NCBI RefSeq assembly: GCF_036046055.1
Contig: NZ_CP107939.1
Location: forward strand, 2,046,001-2,110,000
Direction of reading: 5' to 3'
DNA: 64,000 bases
Source: Nocardia sp. NBC_00403
GTDB taxonomy: Bacteria > Actinomycetota > Actinomycetes > Mycobacteriales > Mycobacteriaceae
Part shown: piece after piece, positions 33,152 through 41,888 of the stretch
Layout of the letters: every line of letters begins with the position of its first letter
How positions within the stretch are numbered: the first letter of the stretch is position 1
Notes under the pieces: model-generated
What the model was told of the DNA's origin: nothing
Seen by the model: only the letters and a program-made list of their open reading frames with translations
Database searches by the model: none
Made by a program: the position numbers and the translations under genes

Positions 33152-34135
33152 GTGACCGAGCTTGGCGACATCTTCGAGCCTGGATCACCGCACGGCCGCA
33201 CCTACGCCGTGCTGGTGCATCATCCGCGATCGAGCCTGTCCGATATCGCCGGATATTTAGGTCTGCCAGTCGATGTGGCCGAGGCACTACTGAAAGTACT
33301 GCTCGACCTCGACGCCGCGGAATGCCTTGTCGGTCCCGACGGCCAGCTGCTGTGGGATGCGCACGCCCCGGAGTCGCTGTCGGAGGCCGAGGCTCGACGC
33401 AGGCAGCGGGACATCAACCACATGCACGCCGCCGCATCGCGACTCAGCGAGACCTTCCGATCGGTGCGCCGCTCGCCGCGCGCCAACGGCTCCGTAGTGC
33501 CGGTATTCGAGCGGCTCGAGATGCTGGCCGACTTCGAGGAGATGCAGACCGCGGCGCGCAGCAGCGTCAAGGTGATCGAGCGCGGCCCCTATCTCAGCGA
33601 TATCGAACGCGAGCAGCGGCTCTTCCAGCTGAAGCGGGCCAGGATCGGTGCGGGCATCCGCTACCAAACCCTGTACCAGGACACCATTTATCAGGACCCG
33701 GAACGGCTGCGGCACGCGCTGTCCACCAATGCCAGTGGGGCACAGGCGCGCACGCTGCCCGAACCACCGTTCAAGCTGATCATCAGCGATGACGAGCGGG
33801 CCAGCCTGGTGCTGCATGCCGATGAACGGCGACCGGACCCGATGGGCCTGCGCATCAACGGTTCCGCGGCGTTGCGCCTGGCGATCAAGACCTTCGATGT
33901 GCTGTGGTCACTGGCCGCGCCGATCTCGGTGAATCCGTCGGCCGATGAACTCGACGAAAAGGACAAGGCGATCCTGACCCTGATGGGCCTCGGCGCCACC
34001 GACGACACCATTGCGCGAAGACTCGGAATGTCGCGGCGCACTGTGGTGCGCAGGACCGCCCGATTACTGGAGCGACTCGGTGCCAGCACGCGTTTTCAGG
34101 CCGGAGTGCAAGCGACGCGTCGCGGTTGGCTGTGA
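33152..34135 (+). CDS. LuxR-type regulator with TrmB-like N-terminus, probable NRPS cluster regulator
   Basis: 327 residues from a GTG at 33152. Residues about 18-62 resemble a TrmB/winged-helix domain (RSSLSDIAGYLGLPVDVAEA). The middle (about 115-245) is a PLD-like or sensor region of unknown ligand. The last 60 residues form a LuxR-type helix-turn-helix: KAILTLMGLGATDDTIARRL, then MSRRTVVRRTARLLERLGA. This plan is common in regulators adjacent to actinobacterial peptide gene clusters. It lies 250 bp before NRPS1 on the same strand, with two CRP-like boxes and a 21-bp palindrome in the gap. Confidence 0.85.
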   Translation: MTELGDIFEPGSPHGRTYAVLVHHPRSSLSDIAGYLGLPVDVAEALLKVLLDLDAAECLVGPDGQLLWDAHAPESLSEAEARRRQRDINHMHAAASRLSETFRSVRRSPRANGSVVPVFERLEMLADFEEMQTAARSSVKVIERGPYLSDIEREQRLFQLKRARIGAGIRYQTLYQDTIYQDPERLRHALSTNASGAQARTLPEPPFKLIISDDERASLVLHADERRPDPMGLRINGSAALRLAIKTFDVLWSLAAPISVNPSADELDEKDKAILTLMGLGATDDTIARRLGMSRRTVVRRTARLLERLGASTRFQAGVQATRRGWL

Positions 34136-34166
34136 ATTCGCTCACGGAGCTGTGAAGTCGCTCACG
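34131..34166 (+). promoter_or_regulatory. Two tandem CRP-like boxes before NRPS1
   Basis: TGTGAATTCGCTCACG (34131-34146) and TGTGAAGTCGCTCACG (34151-34166), 20 bp apart, each match TGTGA-N6-TCAC(A). The first overlaps the stop codon of the LuxR-type gene. They are candidate sites for a CRP/FNR-family regulator, or the result of a small duplication. Confidence 0.5.
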
Positions 34167-34284
34167 GATTGGGTATCGGTAGCAACACAGGACGAATTCC
34201 GGCCGATAGTCCAACGATCGGCGCGCATGATGCGCTGCCGGTCCGGTAGCTGCCCGAGCCGGGCTCGGTGATGTGCGTTGCTTA

Positions 34285-34325
34285 TATGATTGTCGGGCCG
34301 CGCGCCAAGGACCTCGAGTCCTTGG
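34285..34325 (+). promoter_or_regulatory. Putative NRPS1 promoter and 21-bp palindrome
   Basis: A -10-like TATGAT lies at 34285-34290. About 15 bp further, CCAAGGAC-N5-GTCCTTGG forms a perfect palindrome (34305-34325). In that position it would act as an operator near the transcription start or as a hairpin in the leader. No clear -35 is present. Confidence 0.5.
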
Positions 34326-34386
34326 TCTCTTGGTGGCCTGGTGCGGTCGTGCGGCTGTGCTCTATGTGAAGGGTGAAAGTACTCGA

Positions 34387-37300
34387 ATGGATGGTCCTCG
34401 TCGTTCTGTGCGCGGAAACCGTCGACGACGGTCGGGCGCCCCATTATTCGGACAGTTGCTCACCGCGTCGGTCGAGTCCGCTGCCGAGGCGGTGGCGATC
34501 CGATTCAACCCGACCGGTGACCCGGCCGATCAGCGCGAACTCAGCTACCGCGAGTTGGACGAGACCTCGTCCCGGCTCGCACGTGAGCTGATCGACCGCG
34601 GTGTCGGCCCTGGAAACTTCGTTGCCGTCGGCATCACCCGCTCGGTCGATTCGATTGTGTCGATGTGGGCAATCGCGAAGACGGGCGCGGCATTCGTGCC
34701 GGTCGATTCTTCCTATCCGCCGGATCGCATCGAATACATCCTGTCGGACTCCGGCGCGAGCCTTGGTTTGACCACCACGGCGCACCAGGATGCGCTGGGG
34801 ACGTCGATCGAATGGATCGCACTGGACGATGACGTGCAGGCCGACCGCATCGCGGGCCGACAAGCGCATCCCATCTCCTACGCCGACCGCATCGGCACAC
34901 TCACCGAACAGCACCTCGCCTACATCATCTATACCTCTGGCTCCACCGGTCGGCCGAAGGGCGTCGCGGTCACCCACACCGGGCTGTCCGCCGTCGCGGG
35001 CGTCCGCGAGAAGCTCGAGGTCACCGCCGACGCCCGTGTGCTGCATGTGAGCTCGCCGAGCTTCGACTTCTCCATCATGGAGTTCTTCATGGCGTTCACC
35101 AGCGGAGCGACGCTGGTGGTCGCGCCACCGGGCGTGTTCGGTGGGGCCGAGCTCGCCGAGCTGTTGCGCCGCGAACGGGTCACGCACGTGATGATCACAC
35201 CGGGCGCGTTGGATTCGGTCGATCCCACCGGGTTGGACGATCTGCGGTCCCTGGTGATCGGTGGCGAGCGCTTGCTGCCCGAGCTGATCGGGCGCTGGGT
35301 TCGCGACGGCCGCAAGGTGTACAACTTCTACGGCCCGACCGAGACCACCGTCATCATGACCGCCTCCGACCCACTGAGCGTCGGTGATCCGATCACGATC
35401 GGTAAGACCCTGGCCACCAGCATCGGCGCCTTCATTCTGGATGGGCGGATGCGTCCGGTCCCGGTCGGTGTGACCGGCGAATTGTATGTGGCAGGTCCTG
35501 GCCTCACCCAGGGCTATCTCGGGCGGCCCGGGTTGACCGCGGAGCGGTTCGTGGCCAGCCCGTTCGGTATCGAGGCGGGCGATCCGGGGGCGCGGTTGTA
35601 TCGCACCGGCGATGTAGTGCGCCGCACCGAGTCCGGTGATATCGAGCATTTGGGCCGCTCCGACTTCCAGGTGAAGATCCGTGGTCTTCGCATCGAGCTC
35701 GGTGAGATCGACAGCGCGCTGAGCAATCACCCGGATGTCGACTTCGCGGCGACGTTGGGGCGCACGCTGCCGTCCGGTGTGACCGCGCTGGTGTCCTACG
35801 TGCTGCCGCGGGCGGATGCGAGCGGGAACCGGGTCGGGGTGGATACCGCGGCACTCGCCGCGCATGTCGGGGAAACGCTGCCCGCCTACATGGTTCCCCA
35901 GGCGATCATGGTGCTCGACTCGATTCCGCTGAACCCGGTCGGCAAACTCGATCGTGCGGCACTGCCGGAGCCGGTGTTCGCCGCGCGCGAGTTCCGAGCG
36001 CCGACCACCAGGACCGAACAGGTTGTCGCCGAGGTGTTCGCCGCGCTGCTGACACCCGACGCGCCGGACGCCCGGGTCGGTGCCGACGACAACTTCTTCG
36101 AGCTCGGCGGTAACTCGCTGCTGGCCACCCAGGCCGCGGCGCGCATCGGTAGCGCGCTCGACGTGCGGGTGCCGGTGCGGTTGATGTTCGAGGCGTCCAC
36201 CGTCGAGGCGCTCGCCGCACGGGTGGAGGAAGAGGCCGGAGCAGGTACCGGACCAGCGTTGCAGGCCCGAGTGCGTCCGGAGCGGATTCCGCTGTCGTAT
36301 GCGCAGCAACGGATGTGGTTCCTCAACCGGTTCGATACGGCCAGCGGTGTCAACAACATTCCGCTCGCGGTGCGGTTGTCGGGTGCGCTCGATATCGACG
36401 CACTGCGGGCCGCCGCGCGTGACCTGGTCGCCCGCCACGAGGTGCTGCGGACGGTGTATCCGGAGATCGATGGCGAGGGCACGCAGGTCGTGCTGCCGAT
36501 CGACGATGCTCGCGCCGTGCCGGAACTCGACGTCGTGCCGACCACTACGGCGGAGCTGGCCGAACTCGTCATCGGTGTGGCGGTCTCCGGATTCGATGTT
36601 GCCCTCGCGCCGCCGATCCGGCTCCGGGTGTTCCGGCTGAGCGAATCCGAGCACGTGCTGGTCTGCATCGTGCACCACATCGCCGCCGACGGCTTCTCGA
36701 TGGGACCGCTCACCCGCGACCTGATCGCCGCCTATTCCGATCATGCGCGCGGCGCGCAACCGCAGCTGCCGCAGCTCGCGGTGCAGTACGCGGACTTCGC
36801 GATCTGGCAGCGCGAGGTGCTCGGCGCCGAAGACGATCCGGAGTCACTGCTCGCCAAGCAGATCGCCTTCTGGCGCGATGAATTGGCCGGGCTGCCCGAG
36901 CAATTGGAACTGCCCGCCGATCGGCTCCGGCCCGCGGTGATGTCCAACCGGGGCGATTTCTTCGACTTCGACATCGATGCCGAAACCCATGCTGCGCTGA
37001 ACCGGCTTGCTCAGAAACATAATTCGACGCTGTTCATGGTCGTGCACGCCGCCCTGGCCGTGCTGCTCGCACGACTTTCCGGTACCAGGGATATCGCGAT
37101 CGGCACCCCCGTCGCTGGTCGCGGCGAGGCCGCGCTCGACGACCTGATCGGCATGTTCGTCAATACCGTTGTGTTGCGCAGCGATGTCGACCCGGAGCTG
37201 TCCCTCGACGAGCTGCTGCAGAAGTTCCGCCAGATCGATATCGCGGCATTCGGACACGTGGACGTGCCGTTCGAGCGGCTGGTGGAACTGCTCGACCCGG

Positions 37301-40300
37301 CGCGTTCGATGGCAAGGCATCCGCTGTTCCAGGTGATGCTGCTCTTCCAGAACATGACGCCGACCGCGCTGGAACTGCCCGGGCTCGCGGTGTCGGGTGT
37401 CGACCTCGGTGTCGCGATGGCCAAGGTCGATCTCGAACTGACCATCGTGCCGCGTGAAGACGGCGGTGCGCCGAGCGGTATGTCGGCCTCGTTCACCTAC
37501 GCCGCCGACCTGTTCGACCAGGCCACGGTGGCCGGGTTCGCGCAGCGCTTGAGCAAGGTGCTCGCCGCGATGGTCGATAACCCGGGGCAGGGCGTCGGTG
37601 CGGTCGAGTTGCTCGAGCCTGCCGAGCGGCAGCGAATCCTGGTGGACTGGAACGACACTCGTCACCCGGTTGCCCAGGAGCTGCTGCTGGACGGGTATCG
37701 GCGCGCGGCTGCGACCCACCCCGATGCGGTGGCCGTGGTGTACGAGGGCGCGGAGCTCACGTATCGCGAGTTCGACGAGCGGGTCAACAAGCTGGCCAGG
37801 TTGCTGATCAGCGAGGGTGTCGGCGCGGAATCGCTGGTCGGTCTCGCGGTTCGGCGTTCGCTCGATCTGGTGGTCGGCATGTATGCGATCGTCGCCGCCG
37901 GTGGTGCGTATGTGCCGCTGGATCCGGATCATCCCGGCGAGCGGATCGCGCACATCCTCGATACCGCCGCGCCGGTCTGCGTGCTGACGACAACCGCCGA
38001 TGCGGTCGACGCCGTCGCGCCCGTGCTGTATCTGGACACGATCGACCTGGAACGGTTCTCGGGTGCTCCGATCGCGCCGGGAGAGCTGCTGCGCCCGGTC
38101 TCGGGGCACAACCCGGCCTACGTGATCTTCACCTCGGGCTCTACCGGTCGACCGAAGGGCGTGGCGATCTCGCACACGGCCATCAACAACCAGATCGAAT
38201 GGATGCTCGCGCAGTACCCGCTCGGTCCCGACGACGTCTACCTGCAGAAGACCGCAACCACCTTCGATGTATCGCTGTGGGGCTACTTCATGCCGCTGCG
38301 CGCGGGGGCCAGGCTGGTCGTCGCCACCCACGACGGTCATCGCGACCCTGCCTACATCGCGGAAACGATTGCCGCGCAACGTGTCACAGTCACCGACTTC
38401 GTGCCGTCGATGCTGACGGTGTTCGCGACGCACACCGCGCCCGGCGCCTGCCCGACGCTGCGTGAGGTGTTCGCCATCGGTGAGGCGCTGCCGCCGGAGA
38501 CGGTGGGGGCGTTGGCCGCGGTTTCGGGCGCGACGGTGCACAACCTGTACGGGCCGACCGAGGCCGCGGTGTCGGTGACCTACTGGCCTGCTCGCGTCGG
38601 TGAGCTCGCCACCGTCCCGATCGGCCTGCCGCAGTGGAACACTCGGGTATTCGTGCTGGATTCGCGGTTGCGGCCGACGGCGGCGGGTGTGGTCGGCGAA
38701 CTCTACCTGGCCGGTGACCAGCTGGCGCGCGGTTATGTGGCCCGGCCGGATCTGACAGCGGATCGGTTCGTTGCCAACCCGTTCGAGCAGGGCGCCAGGA
38801 TGTATCGCACCGGCGACCTGGTCGTATGGCGGGAAAACCCGCTGCGGCTCGAATATCTGGGTCGTACCGACTTCCAGGTGAAGTTCCGTGGTCAGCGCAT
38901 CGAGCTCGGTGAAATCGAGACGGCGCTGCTCGCTCAGCCCGCCGTGAGCCAGGCGGCGGCACTGGTGGTGCCGTCGGTGACCGGCGATCAGTTGGTCGGC
39001 TATGTGGTGCCGCGGCCGGGTCAGCAGATCGAGCAGCAACAGTTGCTCGCCGCGATCTCGGAAGTCCTTCCCGCCTATATGGTTCCGGCCGCACTCGTGG
39101 CGCTCGATGCCTTCCCGCTCAACACCAGCGGCAAGCTCGATCGCAAGGCGCTGCCCGCACCGACCTTCACCGCTCGCGAATTCCGGGCTCCGGTCACCCA
39201 GTCGGAGGAGATCGTCGCCGCCGTTTTCGCCGAGGTGCTCGGCGTCGAACGCGTCGGCGCCGATGACGACTACTTCGCCATGGGCGGTAACTCGCTGCTG
39301 GCCACCCGCGCAGTCGCCAGGATCAACGACGCGTTGGAAACCAATGTCACGGTGCGCGATCTGTTCGAAGCCTCGACCGTCGCCGCGCTCGCGGCCAGGA
39401 TCGTGCCCGGCGTCGGACGTGATTCGGCGACCCGCCCCGCGCTGGCCAAGGCCGAACGGCCGGAGCTGATTCCACTGTCGCTCGCTCAGCAGCGGATGTG
39501 GGTGCTCAACCAGCTCGATACCGAATCCGCCTCCTACAACCTGCCTTTCGTGATTCGGCTGACCGGAGCACTCGATGTGACGGCGCTGCGTCTCGCTGTG
39601 GAGGATGTGCTGGTCCGGCACGAAGCATTGCGCACGCGGTTCCCGACGACGGGTGTCGGTGGCCAGGCCCGTCAGGAGATCTTGTCCGCGGCCGAAGTGT
39701 TGCCGGAGGGACTGCAGGTCGAGACCCCTTCGGATGTGCTCGCTCGTGTCACTGAGCTGGTGTCCGCCGGGTTCGACGTCACCGAGCAGGCACCCGTTCG
39801 GGTCTGCCTGCTGGCCAACGGCACCGCCGACGACCACCTGCTCGTCCTTGTGGTGCACCACATTTCGGCCGACGGCGCGTCCTTTGCGCCACTGGCCCGT
39901 GACATGATGGCCTCGTACATCGCTCGGATCGGCGGCGAAGCCCCCGGCTGGGCACCACTGCCGGTGCAGTACGCCGATTTCGCGCTCTGGCAACACGCTG
40001 TCATCGGCACCGACGACGACGAGAACTCGGTGGCGGCACGGCAATTGTCGTACTGGCGCGAGCAGCTGTCGGGATTGTCGGGGACGCTGGAATTGCCGCT
40101 GGATCGCCCGCGTCCGACGGTGCCGTCGAACCGCGGTGCGTCGGTGGGCTTCACCATTCCGGCCGAAGTGCACGAGGGTCTGATTCGCATCGCGCGTGAG
40201 CACCGGTCCTCGCTGTTCATGGTGGTGCACGCGGCGCTGGCCGTGCTGCTCGCCCGGCTCTCCGGCAGTTCGGATGTCACGATCGGCACGCCGATCGCCG

Positions 40301-41739
40301 GTCGCGGCGAGCGGGCGCTGGACGAGCTGGTCGGCATGTTCGTCAACACGCTGACGTTGCGCACCTCGGTCGAGCGGACCGCGAGCTTCGAGGAATTGCT
40401 CCTGCAGGCGCGCGAGGCGGATCTATCCGCCTTCGCCAACGCGGACATCCCCTTCGAGCGGGTGGTCGAGGCCGTTGTGCCCGGTCGCTCGGCCGCGCAG
40501 AACCCGCTGTTTCAGGTGATGCTGTCCTTCCAGAACCTGGAGCAGCCCACGCTGGAGCTGCCGGGCCTTACCGTCGGTGCGCTGGATTCCGGCGAGATCG
40601 CGGCCAAGTTCGATCTGCAGCTCGTCGTCGAGCCCCTCCTGCTCGCGGACGGGAAGCCCGGCGAGATCGCCGCGGTATTCAACTATGCCACCGACCTTTT
40701 CGAGGAGTCGACGGCGCAGGCATTCGGTCGCAGGCTGACGCGCATCATGGCGGCCGCGGCCGCCGATCAACAGGTGCTCATCGGCGACATCGATATCCTC
40801 GACGCCGAGGAGCGTGACCGGGTGCGTATCGGACCGGCCGCGGCCCCCGAACCGAGTGTCGTAGGACCGGCCTCCGGTGGGACCAGGCTGACCCAGGCAC
40901 TGGCCGCGGCGGTGGACGACGATCCCGACGCACCTGCGCTGGTGTGGGGCGAGGACGAAATGTCCTACCAGCAGCTCGATGCCCAGTCCTCGCGCCTGGC
41001 CAGGGTACTGATCGGGCATGGTTGCGGTCCCGGTGTCGGGGTGGGGGTCCGGCTGGATCGCGGCACCGACTCGGTGGTCGCGGTGTGGGCGGTGCTCAAG
41101 GCGGGTGCCGCGCTGGTACTGCTGGCTACGGCCGATATGCCGTTGCCCGCCGCACCGGTCGTCAAGATCGGGCTGACCGCCGGAGGGCAGCCGGTCGATA
41201 TGGGTGGTGTCGACTGGCTGCGACTGGACGATGCGGCGGTGATCGCCGAGATCGCCGAGCAATCGGCGCGCCCGGTGACCTACGCGGCTCGCAACGGCGT
41301 GCTGCGCGGCGAAGATCCGGCACTGGTGGTCGCGGCGAGCGGCGTGACGATGACCTACGACGAGTTGGCCGTAGCCACCGATCGGCTGCGCACCCGTACC
41401 GGCCTGACCGTCGAGTCCCGCACCTTCCAGTGCGGACGGCCGGATTCGCCTGCCGCCTTGCTGGAAGTGGTGGCCGCGGGAGCGACCGGTGCCGCCTTGG
41501 TCGTGGTTCCCGGCACCGAGCTTGCGGTGGCCGATCTGGCGACTTCGCTGGCCGATGAGTGGGTTACCCATCTGCTCGCCGATCGGTCGACCCTCGACGC
41601 CATCGATACCGCGTTGCTGGAAGACCTTCAGGCCGTCGTGCTCGATGACGGGTCTACGGTCGAATCGGTGTCGGTGTCGGTGTCGGGGTCGGCCGAGGTG
41701 GTCCTACTCGAGGAGCTGCTGATGGTCAGGTGCTGGTAA
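34387..41739 (+). CDS. NRPS1: initiating synthetase A-PCP-C-A-PCP-C plus degenerate A
   Basis: 2450 residues from the ATG at 34387 (AAGGGTGAAAG upstream; the same start context as NRPS4). Order: A1 (P-loop [10 protein letters not shown] near 182), PCP1 (GGNSLLATQ, Ser 577), C (HHIAADG, 763), A2 (P-loop near 1249), PCP2 (Ser 1636), C (HHISADG, 1824), then a degenerate A-like tail from about 2180. The tail lacks the P-loop, the YGPTE box and the A8/A10 motifs. Pocket residues read by hand are D-F-M-M-V-G-F-V-I for A1 and D-V-W-D-F-I-L-V-S for A2; I do not assign substrates. With no N-terminal C domain it should start a chain. There is no TE, so the chain must pass to NRPS2 or NRPS3. Confidence 0.9.
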   Translation: MDGPRRSVRGNRRRRSGAPLFGQLLTASVESAAEAVAIRFNPTGDPADQRELSYRELDETSSRLARELIDRGVGPGNFVAVGITRSVDSIVSMWAIAKTGAAFVPVDSSYPPDRIEYILSDSGASLGLTTTAHQDALGTSIEWIALDDDVQADRIAGRQAHPISYADRIGTLTEQHLAYIIYTSGSTGRPKGVAVTHTGLSAVAGVREKLEVTADARVLHVSSPSFDFSIMEFFMAFTSGATLVVAPPGVFGGAELAELLRRERVTHVMITPGALDSVDPTGLDDLRSLVIGGERLLPELIGRWVRDGRKVYNFYGPTETTVIMTASDPLSVGDPITIGKTLATSIGAFILDGRMRPVPVGVTGELYVAGPGLTQGYLGRPGLTAERFVASPFGIEAGDPGARLYRTGDVVRRTESGDIEHLGRSDFQVKIRGLRIELGEIDSALSNHPDVDFAATLGRTLPSGVTALVSYVLPRADASGNRVGVDTAALAAHVGETLPAYMVPQAIMVLDSIPLNPVGKLDRAALPEPVFAAREFRAPTTRTEQVVAEVFAALLTPDAPDARVGADDNFFELGGNSLLATQAAARIGSALDVRVPVRLMFEASTVEALAARVEEEAGAGTGPALQARVRPERIPLSYAQQRMWFLNRFDTASGVNNIPLAVRLSGALDIDALRAAARDLVARHEVLRTVYPEIDGEGTQVVLPIDDARAVPELDVVPTTTAELAELVIGVAVSGFDVALAPPIRLRVFRLSESEHVLVCIVHHIAADGFSMGPLTRDLIAAYSDHARGAQPQLPQLAVQYADFAIWQREVLGAEDDPESLLAKQIAFWRDELAGLPEQLELPADRLRPAVMSNRGDFFDFDIDAETHAALNRLAQKHNSTLFMVVHAALAVLLARLSGTRDIAIGTPVAGRGEAALDDLIGMFVNTVVLRSDVDPELSLDELLQKFRQIDIAAFGHVDVPFERLVELLDPARSMARHPLFQVMLLFQNMTPTALELPGLAVSGVDLGVAMAKVDLELTIVPREDGGAPSGMSASFTYAADLFDQATVAGFAQRLSKVLAAMVDNPGQGVGAVELLEPAERQRILVDWNDTRHPVAQELLLDGYRRAAATHPDAVAVVYEGAELTYREFDERVNKLARLLISEGVGAESLVGLAVRRSLDLVVGMYAIVAAGGAYVPLDPDHPGERIAHILDTAAPVCVLTTTADAVDAVAPVLYLDTIDLERFSGAPIAPGELLRPVSGHNPAYVIFTSGSTGRPKGVAISHTAINNQIEWMLAQYPLGPDDVYLQKTATTFDVSLWGYFMPLRAGARLVVATHDGHRDPAYIAETIAAQRVTVTDFVPSMLTVFATHTAPGACPTLREVFAIGEALPPETVGALAAVSGATVHNLYGPTEAAVSVTYWPARVGELATVPIGLPQWNTRVFVLDSRLRPTAAGVVGELYLAGDQLARGYVARPDLTADRFVANPFEQGARMYRTGDLVVWRENPLRLEYLGRTDFQVKFRGQRIELGEIETALLAQPAVSQAAALVVPSVTGDQLVGYVVPRPGQQIEQQQLLAAISEVLPAYMVPAALVALDAFPLNTSGKLDRKALPAPTFTAREFRAPVTQSEEIVAAVFAEVLGVERVGADDDYFAMGGNSLLATRAVARINDALETNVTVRDLFEASTVAALAARIVPGVGRDSATRPALAKAERPELIPLSLAQQRMWVLNQLDTESASYNLPFVIRLTGALDVTALRLAVEDVLVRHEALRTRFPTTGVGGQARQEILSAAEVLPEGLQVETPSDVLARVTELVSAGFDVTEQAPVRVCLLANGTADDHLLVLVVHHISADGASFAPLARDMMASYIARIGGEAPGWAPLPVQYADFALWQHAVIGTDDDENSVAARQLSYWREQLSGLSGTLELPLDRPRPTVPSNRGASVGFTIPAEVHEGLIRIAREHRSSLFMVVHAALAVLLARLSGSSDVTIGTPIAGRGERALDELVGMFVNTLTLRTSVERTASFEELLLQAREADLSAFANADIPFERVVEAVVPGRSAAQNPLFQVMLSFQNLEQPTLELPGLTVGALDSGEIAAKFDLQLVVEPLLLADGKPGEIAAVFNYATDLFEESTAQAFGRRLTRIMAAAAADQQVLIGDIDILDAEERDRVRIGPAAAPEPSVVGPASGGTRLTQALAAAVDDDPDAPALVWGEDEMSYQQLDAQSSRLARVLIGHGCGPGVGVGVRLDRGTDSVVAVWAVLKAGAALVLLATADMPLPAAPVVKIGLTAGGQPVDMGGVDWLRLDDAAVIAEIAEQSARPVTYAARNGVLRGEDPALVVAASGVTMTYDELAVATDRLRTRTGLTVESRTFQCGRPDSPAALLEVVAAGATGAALVVVPGTELAVADLATSLADEWVTHLLADRSTLDAIDTALLEDLQAVVLDDGSTVESVSVSVSGSAEVVLLEELLMVRCW

Positions 41740-41888
41740 CGAACCAAGGCTCGCGAGATCGGTATCTGCTTCTGTGGCGTACGCACAGTTACTTGTAAAA
41801 CAAGCGACAGGAAGAGTTCTGCAATGCTCGGTGTGTTCGGGAATGGGCAAACGGCCCCGCGGTACTGCGGTCGAACGGTGACGGTGGC

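Noticed and set aside
34273..34386. Upstream extension of NRPS1 to 34273
   Set aside because: It would translate the palindrome and leader; the ATG at 34387 matches the NRPS4 start and has a ribosome binding site.
36844..40230. Very long minus-strand open frames inside the NRPS genes (also 34444-36759, 42798-45593, 51171-54443, 60662-62917)
   Set aside because: They mirror plus-strand NRPS codons in GC-rich DNA, are rich in Arg/His/Gly and show no domain.
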